Shown piece after piece: positions 40,720 through 49,540 of a stretch of 51,535 bases of DNA. The notes beneath the pieces were generated by a model. The model was not told where the DNA came from, did no database searches, and saw only the letters and a program-made list of their open reading frames with translations. Source of the stretch: Sanchytrium tribonematis. Lineage: Eukaryota > Sanchytriomycota > Sanchytriomycetes > Sanchytriales > Sanchytriaceae. The stretch covers positions 1-51,535 of the forward strand of contig JADGIG010000013.1 in the NCBI GenBank assembly GCA_018985235.1. Direction: 5' to 3'. Numbering within the stretch: the first letter of the stretch is position 1; each line of letters starts with the position of its first letter. A program made the translations under genes and the position numbers.

Positions 40720-41879
40720 TAGCTGAAACTTGGAGACATTTCAAGGTAATTATTTTCAATACAAGATCTGAGAAGTTCAGTTTCTCGAGATAGTGTAGAG
40801 CAATAAGGAATATATTCTCTTATAGATTCCAGTGATCCTGAAAATTCAATTTGTACTGATTCGGACTTCGCTTGCAGAATTTTTTTCTCTAAAAAGGTTT
40901 GTGTGGTCACAATTATAATAGTTTTGAAATCAAATAAAGACACCAAATTGGCATACTTAGGCTTTGTGATTATCCATATAACAAACTTACAGTTGAATGT
41001 TAATAAAATTTCATCATTTAGAACAAAATAAGTCTTATGAGGGTCACAAAGTGGATTATAGATTGAAAAACGTATTAAGATGCAATCTTTAAGCTCAAGC
41101 TCTTCATTCGACACAATAATGCTGCCGTCGTAAGTAGGATATGCATTCAGTACGGAGTTGTAAAGATAACACAACCCTTGCAAATGGCTTTCTGTATGAA
41201 AAATACCAGGCGATAACTTTGTCAATTGAACTTCTTTTTTTCTAATATTGACAACACAGTCAAGTGCGGATGCAGTGATCGCAAATACCAATGCCACAGA
41301 GATTATTCCAACCTCACTGAAATGTTGAGTAAGGCATCCTCCAATGTAAACACCTAGTAATGAAAGGAGAAACAAAATTGAATTGACAATTGGTAACTTA
41401 TTCCGGAAAATGATCTTTGCTAAATAAAAAGTTGCAGCTAAAACAAAACAGACTACTTCTGGTAATTGCGGATGGTCGGATAAAATCAAAAACAAAAAAC
41501 CTGATATACCATACGAATAATCTAAAAATAACATTGTGCTTCTGTATCTATACTCTAAGGGGTTTTTCTTCATTTTTGTCAATATTGCCAGCCAAAAATA
41601 ATAGAGCCCTGAAATTACCATTGATGAAATACAATAATAAGACAATCCAGATCGTAGTCCAAGAAAACCACAGTATAAAAATAAAACTACAAAGTTAAAA
41701 AATACTACAATGCCGTTAATTTTTAGTCTGCGCTTGGATTTTTCTAATTGGAATGTACTCAAAAATCTGGAAAAATCGATGTTTCCAATAAGATTTCCGA
41801 ATTCTTGCAAAAATGACTCTGATTTGCGACATTCTGAAGATGATAGTGAATTAAGGTCTTGAATCGCAGTGTCACTCAT
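40719..41879 (-). CDS. Multi-pass membrane protein (386 aa), function unknown
   Basis: Starts at the ATG at 41879 (MSDTAIQDLNSLSSSE); the frame before it opens with TTG. Residues about 50-215 contain seven or eight hydrophobic segments (INGIVVFFNFVVLFLYCGFL, SILFLLSLLGVYIGGCL, IISVALVFAITASALDC). The last 170 residues are soluble and mixed alpha/beta. The family is not recognised. A TGATTGGCT box lies 42 bp upstream. It ends by sharing a base with the next gene's start, and no intron rejoins the two. Confidence 0.7.
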   Translation of the reverse strand: MSDTAIQDLNSLSSSECRKSESFLQEFGNLIGNIDFSRFLSTFQLEKSKRRLKINGIVVFFNFVVLFLYCGFLGLRSGLSYYCISSMVISGLYYFWLAILTKMKKNPLEYRYRSTMLFLDYSYGISGFLFLILSDHPQLPEVVCFVLAATFYLAKIIFRNKLPIVNSILFLLSLLGVYIGGCLTQHFSEVGIISVALVFAITASALDCVVNIRKKEVQLTKLSPGIFHTESHLQGLCYLYNSVLNAYPTYDGSIIVSNEELELKDCILIRFSIYNPLCDPHKTYFVLNDEILLTFNCKFVIWIITKPKYANLVSLFDFKTIIIVTTQTFLEKKILQAKSESVQIEFSGSLESIREYIPYCSTLSRETELLRSCIENNYLEMSPSFS

Positions 41880-41920
41880 TCTCCGAGCGTTTTTCCTACT
41901 TGAAATATATAGCAAAATTC

Positions 41921-41929
41921 AGCCAATCA
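41921..41929 (-). promoter_or_regulatory. CCAAT-type box TGATTGGCT upstream of the orphan membrane gene
   Basis: Plus-strand AGCCAATCA, so TGATTGGCT on the gene's strand, about 42 bp before the ATG at 41879. The 112-bp gap it sits in holds nothing else recognisable. Confidence 0.5.
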
Positions 41930-41991
41930 AAAGATTGAAGCCGCTTTTAATTTGCTTGTATTTCTCAGTATGACGATGGTTACTACCTAAC

Positions 41992-44900
41992 TTAATTTAT
42001 TTTTAAAATAATTGTTTTAACTTCAAATGGATGCAATTTTAATTGCAAATCGGTGACTTCCAATAGATCTTCCAAAACATTGGAGAGGTACGCCTTTTCA
42101 ATTTTGATATTAGGAACAATCTTGACTGTCCCATGTCCCCCGCAGCTCTCGAATAGTCTCAAAATGATGTGTTTCTGGTTTCTTTCTCCTATTTTGATTG
42201 TATCTAAAATGACATTTTGAGATGGATTTTCAAGGCTAATAATAGGATTGATGTTACTTTTCCAACTTCCCGGTAAAACAGTACAGGGATGATTAAATTC
42301 GTACGCCTTTTTGATCACCTGAGCGTTGGAAGAATCTTGCAAATGAGGATAAAAGGCGTATTTGAAATCGTGAATGCACATGTCACAATTTGCATCTGGC
42401 CCTTTAGGAGATCGTAACAAACTGATTGCTAGGTCTTTAAATAGACAAGAATAGCCGTACTTGCAATCGGAAAACAAGCTCACTCCATAATCAAATTCCG
42501 AGATGTCTACAAATTTGTGCCCTAAGCATTCAAATTTTGCAACATCCCAAGACGTATTTCTGTGTGTCGGACGTTGGACATAGCCATGTTGAATGTCATA
42601 AGTCGCATTGTCAGCGTTTATCTCGACTGGAAAATGAACTTTTAACAATTTGTGGCTCTCATTCCAATCCACTTGAGTCTGGAAATCAATCAATTTTGTA
42701 TCTTCTTGGATAGTAATCAATTGTGTAAGCGCACTCTTATCGCTGAGCTTAACTACCAATTCAAAGGAAGTGTGCGTATCTTTTTGCGATTTCAACGAGA
42801 ATTTATAATTTTCAGATTTAGGCTTCCACCACTTTTCGAGGGCCGTAACTTCTACATCCCAGGCATCTAAATTAAAATATATTACCCCAGAAAATCGGAA
42901 TATCTTCGTATATTCTAAACTCATTTCCAACTTTACCTGACTCGATAACTTCGCGATTTGCTTCCTTATCGAAAAATGAAACAATTTCACCTTGTGAATT
43001 AAATTTTAGAGAATATAAGCTAGTTTCTACGGATGTAATATTGGCACATTGTACTTTAATTTTATCATTGGCTGATTTGTATTGACCCACCACCAAGGCG
43101 CTATTAGCGGAAATACTTTCGACAACTACTCGTTCTTTTTTATCTGGTAGCTCGATAAGTTGATCCACGGTCCAGCAGTGTGGATTGTAAATGCTATGGT
43201 GCTGATCTTTTATCAATAATACATCCTCAAGGTCGCTGATCAAGTTATCTAACTCCAAATCTGTCTCTTCGTATATCTTTCTGCTATCTTTGTAAACCAA
43301 TTCTATACTACTTCCTGGTAATACATCATGAAATTGATTAAGTAAAACATTTTTCCATAATTCCCTTAATTTTTCAGATGGATATACTTTGAAATTATTA
43401 ACGTGAGCAATCGTAGCTAGCTGTTCAACCATTTGAAGCTTAAATTCTAGCTTTCTATTCCATTTCTTGTTTCTTGCCTGAGATGTAAAGGTTCCTCTAT
43501 GAAGTTCAAAATAAAGTTCGCCTTTATAGACGCTCAAGTCATTTTTCACAGAATTTAAATGGTCATAAACCACAATGGGATCTTTGTACGTGACGCTTGG
43601 AATGCTGGGGCATTTTCTGGCTCTAGCAAGATTTTCCAAATGTTGCCTTGTTGGCCCACCACCACCATCACCGTCCCCGAATAATAATACGGATTTGTTC
43701 GTATATCTCAAATCTTTGTTATCTTTGATACTGGCAAGAACGTGATTAATTTGCCCGTCAGAGTTATACGTGGAGGAGGGACAGAAATGTGCAATAACCT
43801 CAGAGCTGTCAATTCCTCTCCATCTAAATGAATGGTGTGGAAAAGAATTGATGTTATTCCAAGAAAGTTTTTGAGTAAAAAAATAAGACATTCCTGCTGA
43901 TTTTAGGATCTGTGGCAATGCCCCACTGTAACCAAAAGTATCCGGTAGCCAAAATATTTTGGAACGAAATCCAAATTCGCTTTCAAAAAAAAGTTGACCG
44001 TACAGCATTTGCCTGCAAAAAGCCTCACCACTTGGCATGTTCCCATCCATTTCGACACATGACCCACCAATTGGAATAAACTGACCTTTCTTCACAAATT
44101 CTAAAATTTCATCCCAAACCTCTGGATATTCCTTTTTGACCCATTCCATTTGAATAGTTTGAGAGCAAACAAATTTAAACTCGGGATCTTCTTTCATAAA
44201 ATTGACTTGAGTTTTCCAAGATCTCATGCACTTCTGAACCGTTTGTTGATAACCCCACAGCCATGCTGTGTCAATATGGCAGTGACCGACAGCCACCACT
44301 TCATGTTGATATTCTAAATTATCTTGTCCCTTTAAGAATTTTTTCATCAAACTCTGAGCAGTTGCCCAAGTGGATTTATCTTCGGCATTGAAAATAGTAA
44401 CAATCTCGTGAGCAGTATTTAGAGCTCGATTTTTAATTTCGCCTTCAGTTAAATCGTTGTAACACATTTTTAAAAAACGCAAATCATTTTGAAGTTCATT
44501 AATAGTATTATTTACCTGTTTAATATCCAAGGCAGAAATGTAATACGTTCTGTTGTCATCTGATGGAGAAATATCCCCAGCAATCCCGTTTCCAAACATT
44601 CTATTGCAGGCAAATTCAATGTAAAACAATAAGTAATTACTTCCTGTTGATTGAATTAAATCATTCAATTTAAAATACTGTCGATTTTCCGAAACACATT
44701 GTAACGGAGCACCATTTTCACTGTAAATCATACCTTCACATCCACCGTCGACATGAAGATATATTGATGTTTCTTTTGTTATCCAATCTTTTGGTACACT
44801 TACTTTGACCTTTCCCCAACTAGTTGCCCAAGACTTTCCCAAAAATCCCCCATTGCCAGTCGGTTTAAAGTCAAGTTTGACGGCCTCTTGAAATTTGATC

Positions 44901-45082
44901 ACCTTGTGTGGCTCAAGTACAGATACGGCAATTTCAACATCAGTAGTATTTTCAATTAACAAAGATGGCAGGGTAAAGCCGGAGTATAAAGAATTATTAG
45001 AGACAAAATTCTCGATTCTAGACTTCAAGATATGCGTCGGATATTTGCTTCTGCCATTTGAAGTCGAGTCAATTGGTGACAT
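41992..45082 (-). CDS. AMS1: Alpha-mannosidase, GH38 (AMS1/MAN2C1 type), two exons
   Basis: 1023-aa cytosolic/vacuolar alpha-mannosidase degrading free oligomannosides. Metal and catalytic motifs: GHCHIDTAWLWGYQQT, the nucleophile Asp in FWLPDTFGYSGALPQ, HRGTFTSQARNK, and NQFHDVLPGSSI. The MAN2C1-like N-terminus begins near SPIDSTSNGRSKYPTHIL. A 19-nt intron at 42867-42885 precedes the conserved DAWDVE; splicing gives YEDIPIFWDAWDVEVTALE, a perfect family match. The ATG at 45082 is chosen; the ORF before it opens with TTG. Confidence 0.96.
42867..42885 (-). other. 19-nt spliceosomal intron in GH38 mannosidase
   Basis: GTAATATATTTTAATTTAG on the minus strand, phase 1. Splicing restores PIFWDAWDVEVT. 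The branch-like element is TTAAT, with A at -6. Confidence 0.97.
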
Positions 45083-45227
45083 TGTTTCAAATAAATTTTC
45101 TACTTTAATAAATTTATCGCAAATCAAATAATTCAGAAAAAAATGTATACAATAGCTCGTAAAACATGTTCTTCTTTGACAGTATCAATACAATTACATA
45201 TGTAGTAAGAAGGTCTAAAACTTGGAG

Positions 45228-45461
45228 ATGTCAAACTTGGTTGAGAGAGAAATTTGGAATAGACTAGTAGTAAATGCCAATGCTACATTTAACAGAGAAT
45301 TTCCAATAACAGAAGAGTTAGTAATGGAGATTATTGGTTCAGAATCTAATCCTGAAATAGCAAAAAAATTGGTCTTGGACAATCTTGAGAAGAAAATCAA
45401 CGACAAAATCGAGGAGCTTTATTTCAAATCTTTGGACATTTTAAATTCAAATATACCTTAA
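45228..45461 (+). CDS. Small protein (77 aa), function unknown
   Basis: Starts at the ATG of MSNLVEREIWNRLVVNANA; the TTG two codons upstream is ignored. Predicted all-helical, acidic C-terminal half (LVLDNLEKKINDKIEELYFK) with a coiled-coil feel; no signal or membrane segment. The family is not recognised. It sits between divergent GH38 (145 bp away) and PTRHD1 (65 bp downstream). Coding-like composition and its own intergenic spacing support it moderately. Confidence 0.45.
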   Translation: MSNLVEREIWNRLVVNANATFNREFPITEELVMEIIGSESNPEIAKKLVLDNLEKKINDKIEELYFKSLDILNSNIP

Positions 45462-45526
45462 TAAAAGTATGGCTAATAATAAGCACACGATTTTTTGCTA
45501 ACTCGGGGACGTAATTATTTAATCAA

Positions 45527-45889
45527 ATGAGTTCCAATACAAAGACAAATTTACAGTCAGTGATGTATATTATTTTGCGCAATGACTTAAAATGGAAGAC
45601 AGGCCCGCTAATTACCCAGGCTTGCCACGCAGTGTCACTTTTAATCCATAAATATGGACAGAATGATTGCTTCAAGAACTATTTGAACACAGAATATGAC
45701 ATGCGTAAAGTGACATTAGGTGCCAGTATTGAGGAATTCGATAAAATATCTCAGGTTTTGAAGGAAAAAGAGATTGATTTTGTGGAATGGCAAGAAAGAC
45801 CTGAAAATATCAAAACTGCTATTGCTATAGTTCCTTTGGAGGAACCAAGTCGACCACCCATTTTGCGCTCATTGAAACTATATAAATAA
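45527..45889 (+). CDS. PTRHD1-like PTH2-family protein
   Basis: 120-aa member of the peptidyl-tRNA hydrolase 2 fold. The family core is KWKTGPLITQACHAVSLLIH, then MRKVTLGASIEEFDKI, DFVEWQERPENIKTAIAIVP, and a C-terminal LRSLKLYK. The E-x-P-E-N stretch and missing membrane anchor point to PTRHD1 rather than Pth2/Bit1. Whether this subgroup hydrolyses peptidyl-tRNA is not settled in the family. Confidence 0.85.
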   Translation: MSSNTKTNLQSVMYIILRNDLKWKTGPLITQACHAVSLLIHKYGQNDCFKNYLNTEYDMRKVTLGASIEEFDKISQVLKEKEIDFVEWQERPENIKTAIAIVPLEEPSRPPILRSLKLYK

Positions 45890-45919
45890 TTTAGTAATGT
45901 TTACTTAATTCTTGTTCAG

Positions 45920-46843
45920 ATGAGGGTCAGACAGGAAGGGATGACTTCAATTACAATCCAAAAAGCAAAAACCAGAAAAGGAAAGAAAGCTCTACAGGAT
46001 AGAGAGTCGAAGCTCATTGAGAACACAAAACAGGTTGTATTTATGAAATCTTCTAGAACGTCTCAAATTATTGTTGACTGTATGTCGGAACTTTATAAAA
46101 TGAAACTTCCAAATGCCATTAAATTCGTAAAAAGAAATGATATCTATCCTTTCGAGGATGGAGCATCTGTTGAATTTATATCGCAAAAGAGCGATGCCAG
46201 TTTGGTGGTTTTAGCGTCGCATTCGAAAAAGAGACCAAATCAATTATGCTTTGTGCGACTTTATAATTACCAGATACTAGATATGTATGAACTGGGTGTC
46301 ATAAATTACGTCAAAAGTACTGAAGTGGTTGAAAACACCAATTCTATGCCAGATCTAGGAACGCGTCCGTTTTTGGCATTTAATGGAAATTGGGAAGATA
46401 ATCTTGAAGTCAAAAGCTTGAAAAATTATTTCGTCGATTTCTTCAGAGGCGACTCGTCTGTTGATAAAGTAGCTTTGGATGGAAGCAAGTGGGTCATAAG
46501 TTTTACACTTGATTCAGCCAGTGAAAGAGATTCGAAATCCAAAGACAATTCCATAACTGGAGGAAAAATATTAATGCGGTGTTATGGTGTTGTACTAAAA
46601 AAGACTGACTTAGCGCTTCCTAGAGTCGAACTTCAAGAGATTGGACCAAGAATTGACTATGAATTAAGAAGAATTCAATATCCTCAGAATGAAACTTGGA
46701 AACAGTCTATAAAGGTGCCAAAGGAGGCTAAGAAAATTAAGAACGTATCGAAGAATGAGATGGGAGATCTCGTTGCTCGTGTTTATGTGGATCAGCAAGA
46801 TTTGTCTGAATTACAGCCAAAGAAATTAAAAGGTTTAAAATAA
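45920..46843 (+). CDS. RPF2: Ribosome production factor RPF2 (Brix domain)
   Basis: 307-aa nucleolar protein that with Rrs1 brings the 5S RNP into pre-60S particles. The conserved start is KGKKALQDRESKLIENTKQV, followed by FMKSSRTSQIIVDCMSELYK, FEDGASVEFISQKSDASL, and GTRPFLAFNG. The Brix C-terminus has PRVELQEIGPRIDYELRR. A second ATG at 45941 would trim seven residues. The basic C-terminal tail ends PKKLKGLK. Confidence 0.95.
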   Translation: MRVRQEGMTSITIQKAKTRKGKKALQDRESKLIENTKQVVFMKSSRTSQIIVDCMSELYKMKLPNAIKFVKRNDIYPFEDGASVEFISQKSDASLVVLASHSKKRPNQLCFVRLYNYQILDMYELGVINYVKSTEVVENTNSMPDLGTRPFLAFNGNWEDNLEVKSLKNYFVDFFRGDSSVDKVALDGSKWVISFTLDSASERDSKSKDNSITGGKILMRCYGVVLKKTDLALPRVELQEIGPRIDYELRRIQYPQNETWKQSIKVPKEAKKIKNVSKNEMGDLVARVYVDQQDLSELQPKKLKGLK

Positions 46844-46845
46844 AA

Positions 46846-48093
46846 TTAATTATTTAATTTTTTAATAATTGCAGAAGACATTTCAAATCCAATTTTCAAT
46901 TTCTCTCCAAAAAATTGCTTGATTTCCAAGAACTGTTGGTCATAAGCCTCAAAAGACTTTGTTTGTATTAGCTGGACCCAGGACTGAGCACTTGAACAAA
47001 ATTCAAGATCGTCTGACCGTATAGTTTTATCGTACAATGCAGTTCTTATGCAAGATTCTAACAATGATTCATTGCAAAAAATGTATTCAACAATTCCCAG
47101 CCAAAGAACAAAAGGCGGCGTTTGGCAGATTAAATGATCGTACGGGCTTACTTTGAGGTTGTACCAACTATCAACAATAGATAAAAGGGAGAGATGAGAA
47201 TTAGGCTTTAAATCTTTTTGGATCCCTGAATCAGATTGCAGTAATTCTTCGCTCAAAAGTATGTGATTTTTCTCTCTGTTTTTAAACACAAATTCTCTAG
47301 CCTGATAAACTCTAGATCTCAGTTCTACCTCATTTTCTTCAATCATCAGCCGAAATAAACTTTTGACGCTTTCAGAATATTGTGCACACTGCTCGTGCGC
47401 TTTGGAATTTAAAATGGCCAATCCTGAATACACATGGGATGCGCTACTAAATATTCGACACATGAACGCAATTTTTACATTTTCAATCCCACCAACATAC
47501 AAATTTGTCTCCCAAGGATACACTTTCCGGCTCTTCCATGCAAGCCCCATGGACATAAAAGCCACATGTGTGACTGCTTGTGTATCAGCTGTAATATTGT
47601 CGTGTTCTATTCCAGTATTTAACTCCACAATTTTTGACGAGAGCGACTCTAATAGTAAAAGAATTAATTTTCTACTTTTTGCAGAACATCGATAAGGTAT
47701 AAAAACAAGTGGCATCCCTTTTGGATCCACAGATGGGCCATGCATAGAATGAAAAGTAATAATGTCGACATCTGATGGAACATATTTTTCAAAATACTCA
47801 ATTTCCACTTGCTTCACACTTGTTGTACCACCAACAATTGCATTCATTTTAATTGAAGGGCCAACATTTTCGACTAATTTTTCAAGTGATTTTGTATCTA
47901 CGCTGAATAAAAGATAGTCTGCTTCTCTTGCGACAGCTATTGCAGAATCAAAAACCTCCAAATTCGAAAAAGAGCTTTTAATTTCCATCAAATTTTTGGG
48001 AAGATCAGTTGCAATAAATCTCACATTTTTAAAATACTTGTAATACAATTTTGCCATAGCTCCAAACCCTATAAATCCAACTGTGAATACCAT
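46846..48093 (-). CDS. TYR1: Prephenate dehydrogenase (NADP+), tyrosine biosynthesis
   Basis: 415-aa enzyme converting prephenate to 4-hydroxyphenylpyruvate. Rossmann motif GFIGFGAMAKLYYKYF at residues 6-21. Active-site region TFHSMHGPSVDPKGMPLVFI and the strongly conserved HDNITADTQAVTHVAF, MGLAWKSRKVYPWE and NLYVGGIENVK stretches match fungal TYR1. The C-terminal helical half is complete. The stop codon is only 2 bp from the convergent RPF2 stop. Its presence shows tyrosine can be made internally. Confidence 0.96.
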   Translation of the reverse strand: MVFTVGFIGFGAMAKLYYKYFKNVRFIATDLPKNLMEIKSSFSNLEVFDSAIAVAREADYLLFSVDTKSLEKLVENVGPSIKMNAIVGGTTSVKQVEIEYFEKYVPSDVDIITFHSMHGPSVDPKGMPLVFIPYRCSAKSRKLILLLLESLSSKIVELNTGIEHDNITADTQAVTHVAFMSMGLAWKSRKVYPWETNLYVGGIENVKIAFMCRIFSSASHVYSGLAILNSKAHEQCAQYSESVKSLFRLMIEENEVELRSRVYQAREFVFKNREKNHILLSEELLQSDSGIQKDLKPNSHLSLLSIVDSWYNLKVSPYDHLICQTPPFVLWLGIVEYIFCNESLLESCIRTALYDKTIRSDDLEFCSSAQSWVQLIQTKSFEAYDQQFLEIKQFFGEKLKIGFEMSSAIIKKLNN

Positions 48094-48115
48094 TGATTTT
48101 AAGGAGAATTTTACG

Positions 48116-49069
48116 CTAATAAATTTGAAATTTATTCAAAATGCCTGGGAAATTTCGCTCGATTAACTGCAAGAAAACTCTGCGCTTTGATCCATACAGA
48201 CAAATTGACAAATGTCTAAATATAACTTTTCTGTCATGGTATATTTTCTTGCCGCAATTGTCACAATAAAATCTTACTTGGTCCAAATAGAATATACCAT
48301 ACTTCAAACACACACGCACCCATTCCTCATTCGCAGCTTTATAAACTGGTTTGTCTAAAGATATTCTAGCTAAATCACTAATGCATTCGGGATCTCGATT
48401 TACAACTCTATACATGCGAGGGATAGGCTTGGCCCCGATCAAATTATCTTGGAATGTGTAAAGGCTCGTATCAATAATGGATCTTGATTTGTTGGGTGAG
48501 AAATATTTTAAATATTGAGACCCGCTTTGTCCATTGGACTCAAGCAACTCAATTAGTTCCTCAGAGTACCTTGACATAGCAGGACAAGTTAATAAGTGCC
48601 GAATGACCGGACTTTTGGTGCAGCCTCGACTTGTTTTGTTACACATTCCACATTCAAATTCGTTTGACAAATTAAAAATTCCGAATTTCATTACAATAGA
48701 TTTCCAAGAGAATGCTTTGGTGTCCCTGAGATCATTATAAGCGTGGATAACTTCTTGACTACCAAAGTTCTCTAAAATACAATTCACTTGTTCCACCCTT
48801 GCAAGTTTGCCAAGACACCTTTTGAAATGTAATATTATGCTATTTTTAGTATAAATTTCCCTTTTTTTACATAGTGTGCAGTCAAAAAAACAACCTATCT
48901 GAACCACCACATCACAAATCGCATTCTCCCATCCAAGATGATGCCCACAATTTTCACATAATATCTGATTCGTGCCATCAAATGTGGTCATTAACCCACA
49001 ACAACCACAAGCAATTTTACCAGTTACATATATTGCAGAATCAGATCTATCCGATTTTTCAAGTCCCAT
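48116..49069 (-). CDS. Zinc-finger protein with three C2HC repeats, family not recognised
   Basis: 317 aa. An N-terminal C4 ribbon (C21/C24 and C38/C41). Then three copies of a C-x2-C-x13/14-H-x3-C finger: C64, C67, H81, C85; C140, C143, H158, C162; C269, C272, H286, C290. Fingers two and three are preceded by the same W-x8-GIF element (MKFGIFNLSNEFECGMC; LKYGIFYLDQVRFYCDNC). Between repeats two and three lies an 80-residue linker. No catalytic domain is visible, so a nucleic-acid- or protein-binding role is likely. The start is the ATG at 49069. Confidence 0.75.
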   Translation of the reverse strand: MGLEKSDRSDSAIYVTGKIACGCCGLMTTFDGTNQILCENCGHHLGWENAICDVVVQIGCFFDCTLCKKREIYTKNSIILHFKRCLGKLARVEQVNCILENFGSQEVIHAYNDLRDTKAFSWKSIVMKFGIFNLSNEFECGMCNKTSRGCTKSPVIRHLLTCPAMSRYSEELIELLESNGQSGSQYLKYFSPNKSRSIIDTSLYTFQDNLIGAKPIPRMYRVVNRDPECISDLARISLDKPVYKAANEEWVRVCLKYGIFYLDQVRFYCDNCGKKIYHDRKVIFRHLSICLYGSKRRVFLQLIERNFPGILNKFQIY

Positions 49070-49132
49070 CAATTGTATGTTTCAAATATACAATAATATA
49101 ATATTAAATATCAAAAACTTACACTTTGAGTA

Positions 49133-49222
49133 GCTTTTATCAGATGCCTCAAAAACACGCCTTGATTCACAGCCTTAGAGCATAAAACTAGGTCTTAAAA
49201 GTAATATTTATCATCAATCAAA
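49133..49222 (-). ncRNA. Candidate C/D-box snoRNA
   Basis: In the 160-bp gap between two minus-strand genes. On the minus strand a TGATGA (C-box core) at 49216-49211 and a CTGA (D box) at 49143-49140 are about 70 nt apart, with a short TTTT/AAAA pairing outside them. C' and D' boxes are not convincing and no guide was tested. No coding potential is visible here. Confidence 0.2.
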
Positions 49223-49229
49223 AATTATT

Positions 49230-49529
49230 TTATTTATTTTGAGATAATTTAGCCAATTCTCTTCCCCTCTGCACTATATCTTGTATCGTCAAACAAGATA
49301 TGCTATCGAGATCAGATTTATCCAAATCAGGAAAAAAATTTAAAAGGCTGGTTTTACGAATATGTTCAAATTTTTTCATGCTCCCCTTATTATATAACTC
49401 CAACATCTCTTTTTTAGCTAATTCTTTTAATTTCATCTCAATATCTCCTAGATTATATACTTTGTGCTCTTCATTAAATTTCTTGATTCTTTTCAAATCC
49501 TCCAAGGAAATAAATTCTTTTAAATCCAT
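49230..49529 (-). CDS. Small protein (99 aa), function unknown
   Basis: Starts at MDLKEFISLEDLKRIKKFNE; the frame continues upstream into the divergent HIS2 gene but that part is antisense and excluded. Predicted helical, with charged LKELAKKEMLELYNKGSMKK and a closing LTIQDIVQRGRELAKLSQNK. No motif recognised. Its ATG lies 11 bp from the HIS2 ATG, suggesting a shared bidirectional promoter. Confidence 0.5.
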   Translation of the reverse strand: MDLKEFISLEDLKRIKKFNEEHKVYNLGDIEMKLKELAKKEMLELYNKGSMKKFEHIRKTSLLNFFPDLDKSDLDSISCLTIQDIVQRGRELAKLSQNK

Positions 49530-49540
49530 TTTGAAACCAA

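Noticed and set aside
40719..41879. Fusion of the two orphan genes at TAATG by an intron
   Set aside because: No GT..AG segment of suitable length and branch signal keeps the frame there.
1638..42885. Split ORFs as frameshift errors or pseudogenes
   Set aside because: All breaks share the same length, splice signals and branch-like A, and joining restores conserved motifs; random errors would not.
1638..42885. Nucleomorph origin because of 19-nt introns
   Set aside because: The gene content (UGP1, TYR1, HIS2, P5B ATPase, secreted subtilisin, chitin-synthase activator) is that of a complete fungal-like cell.
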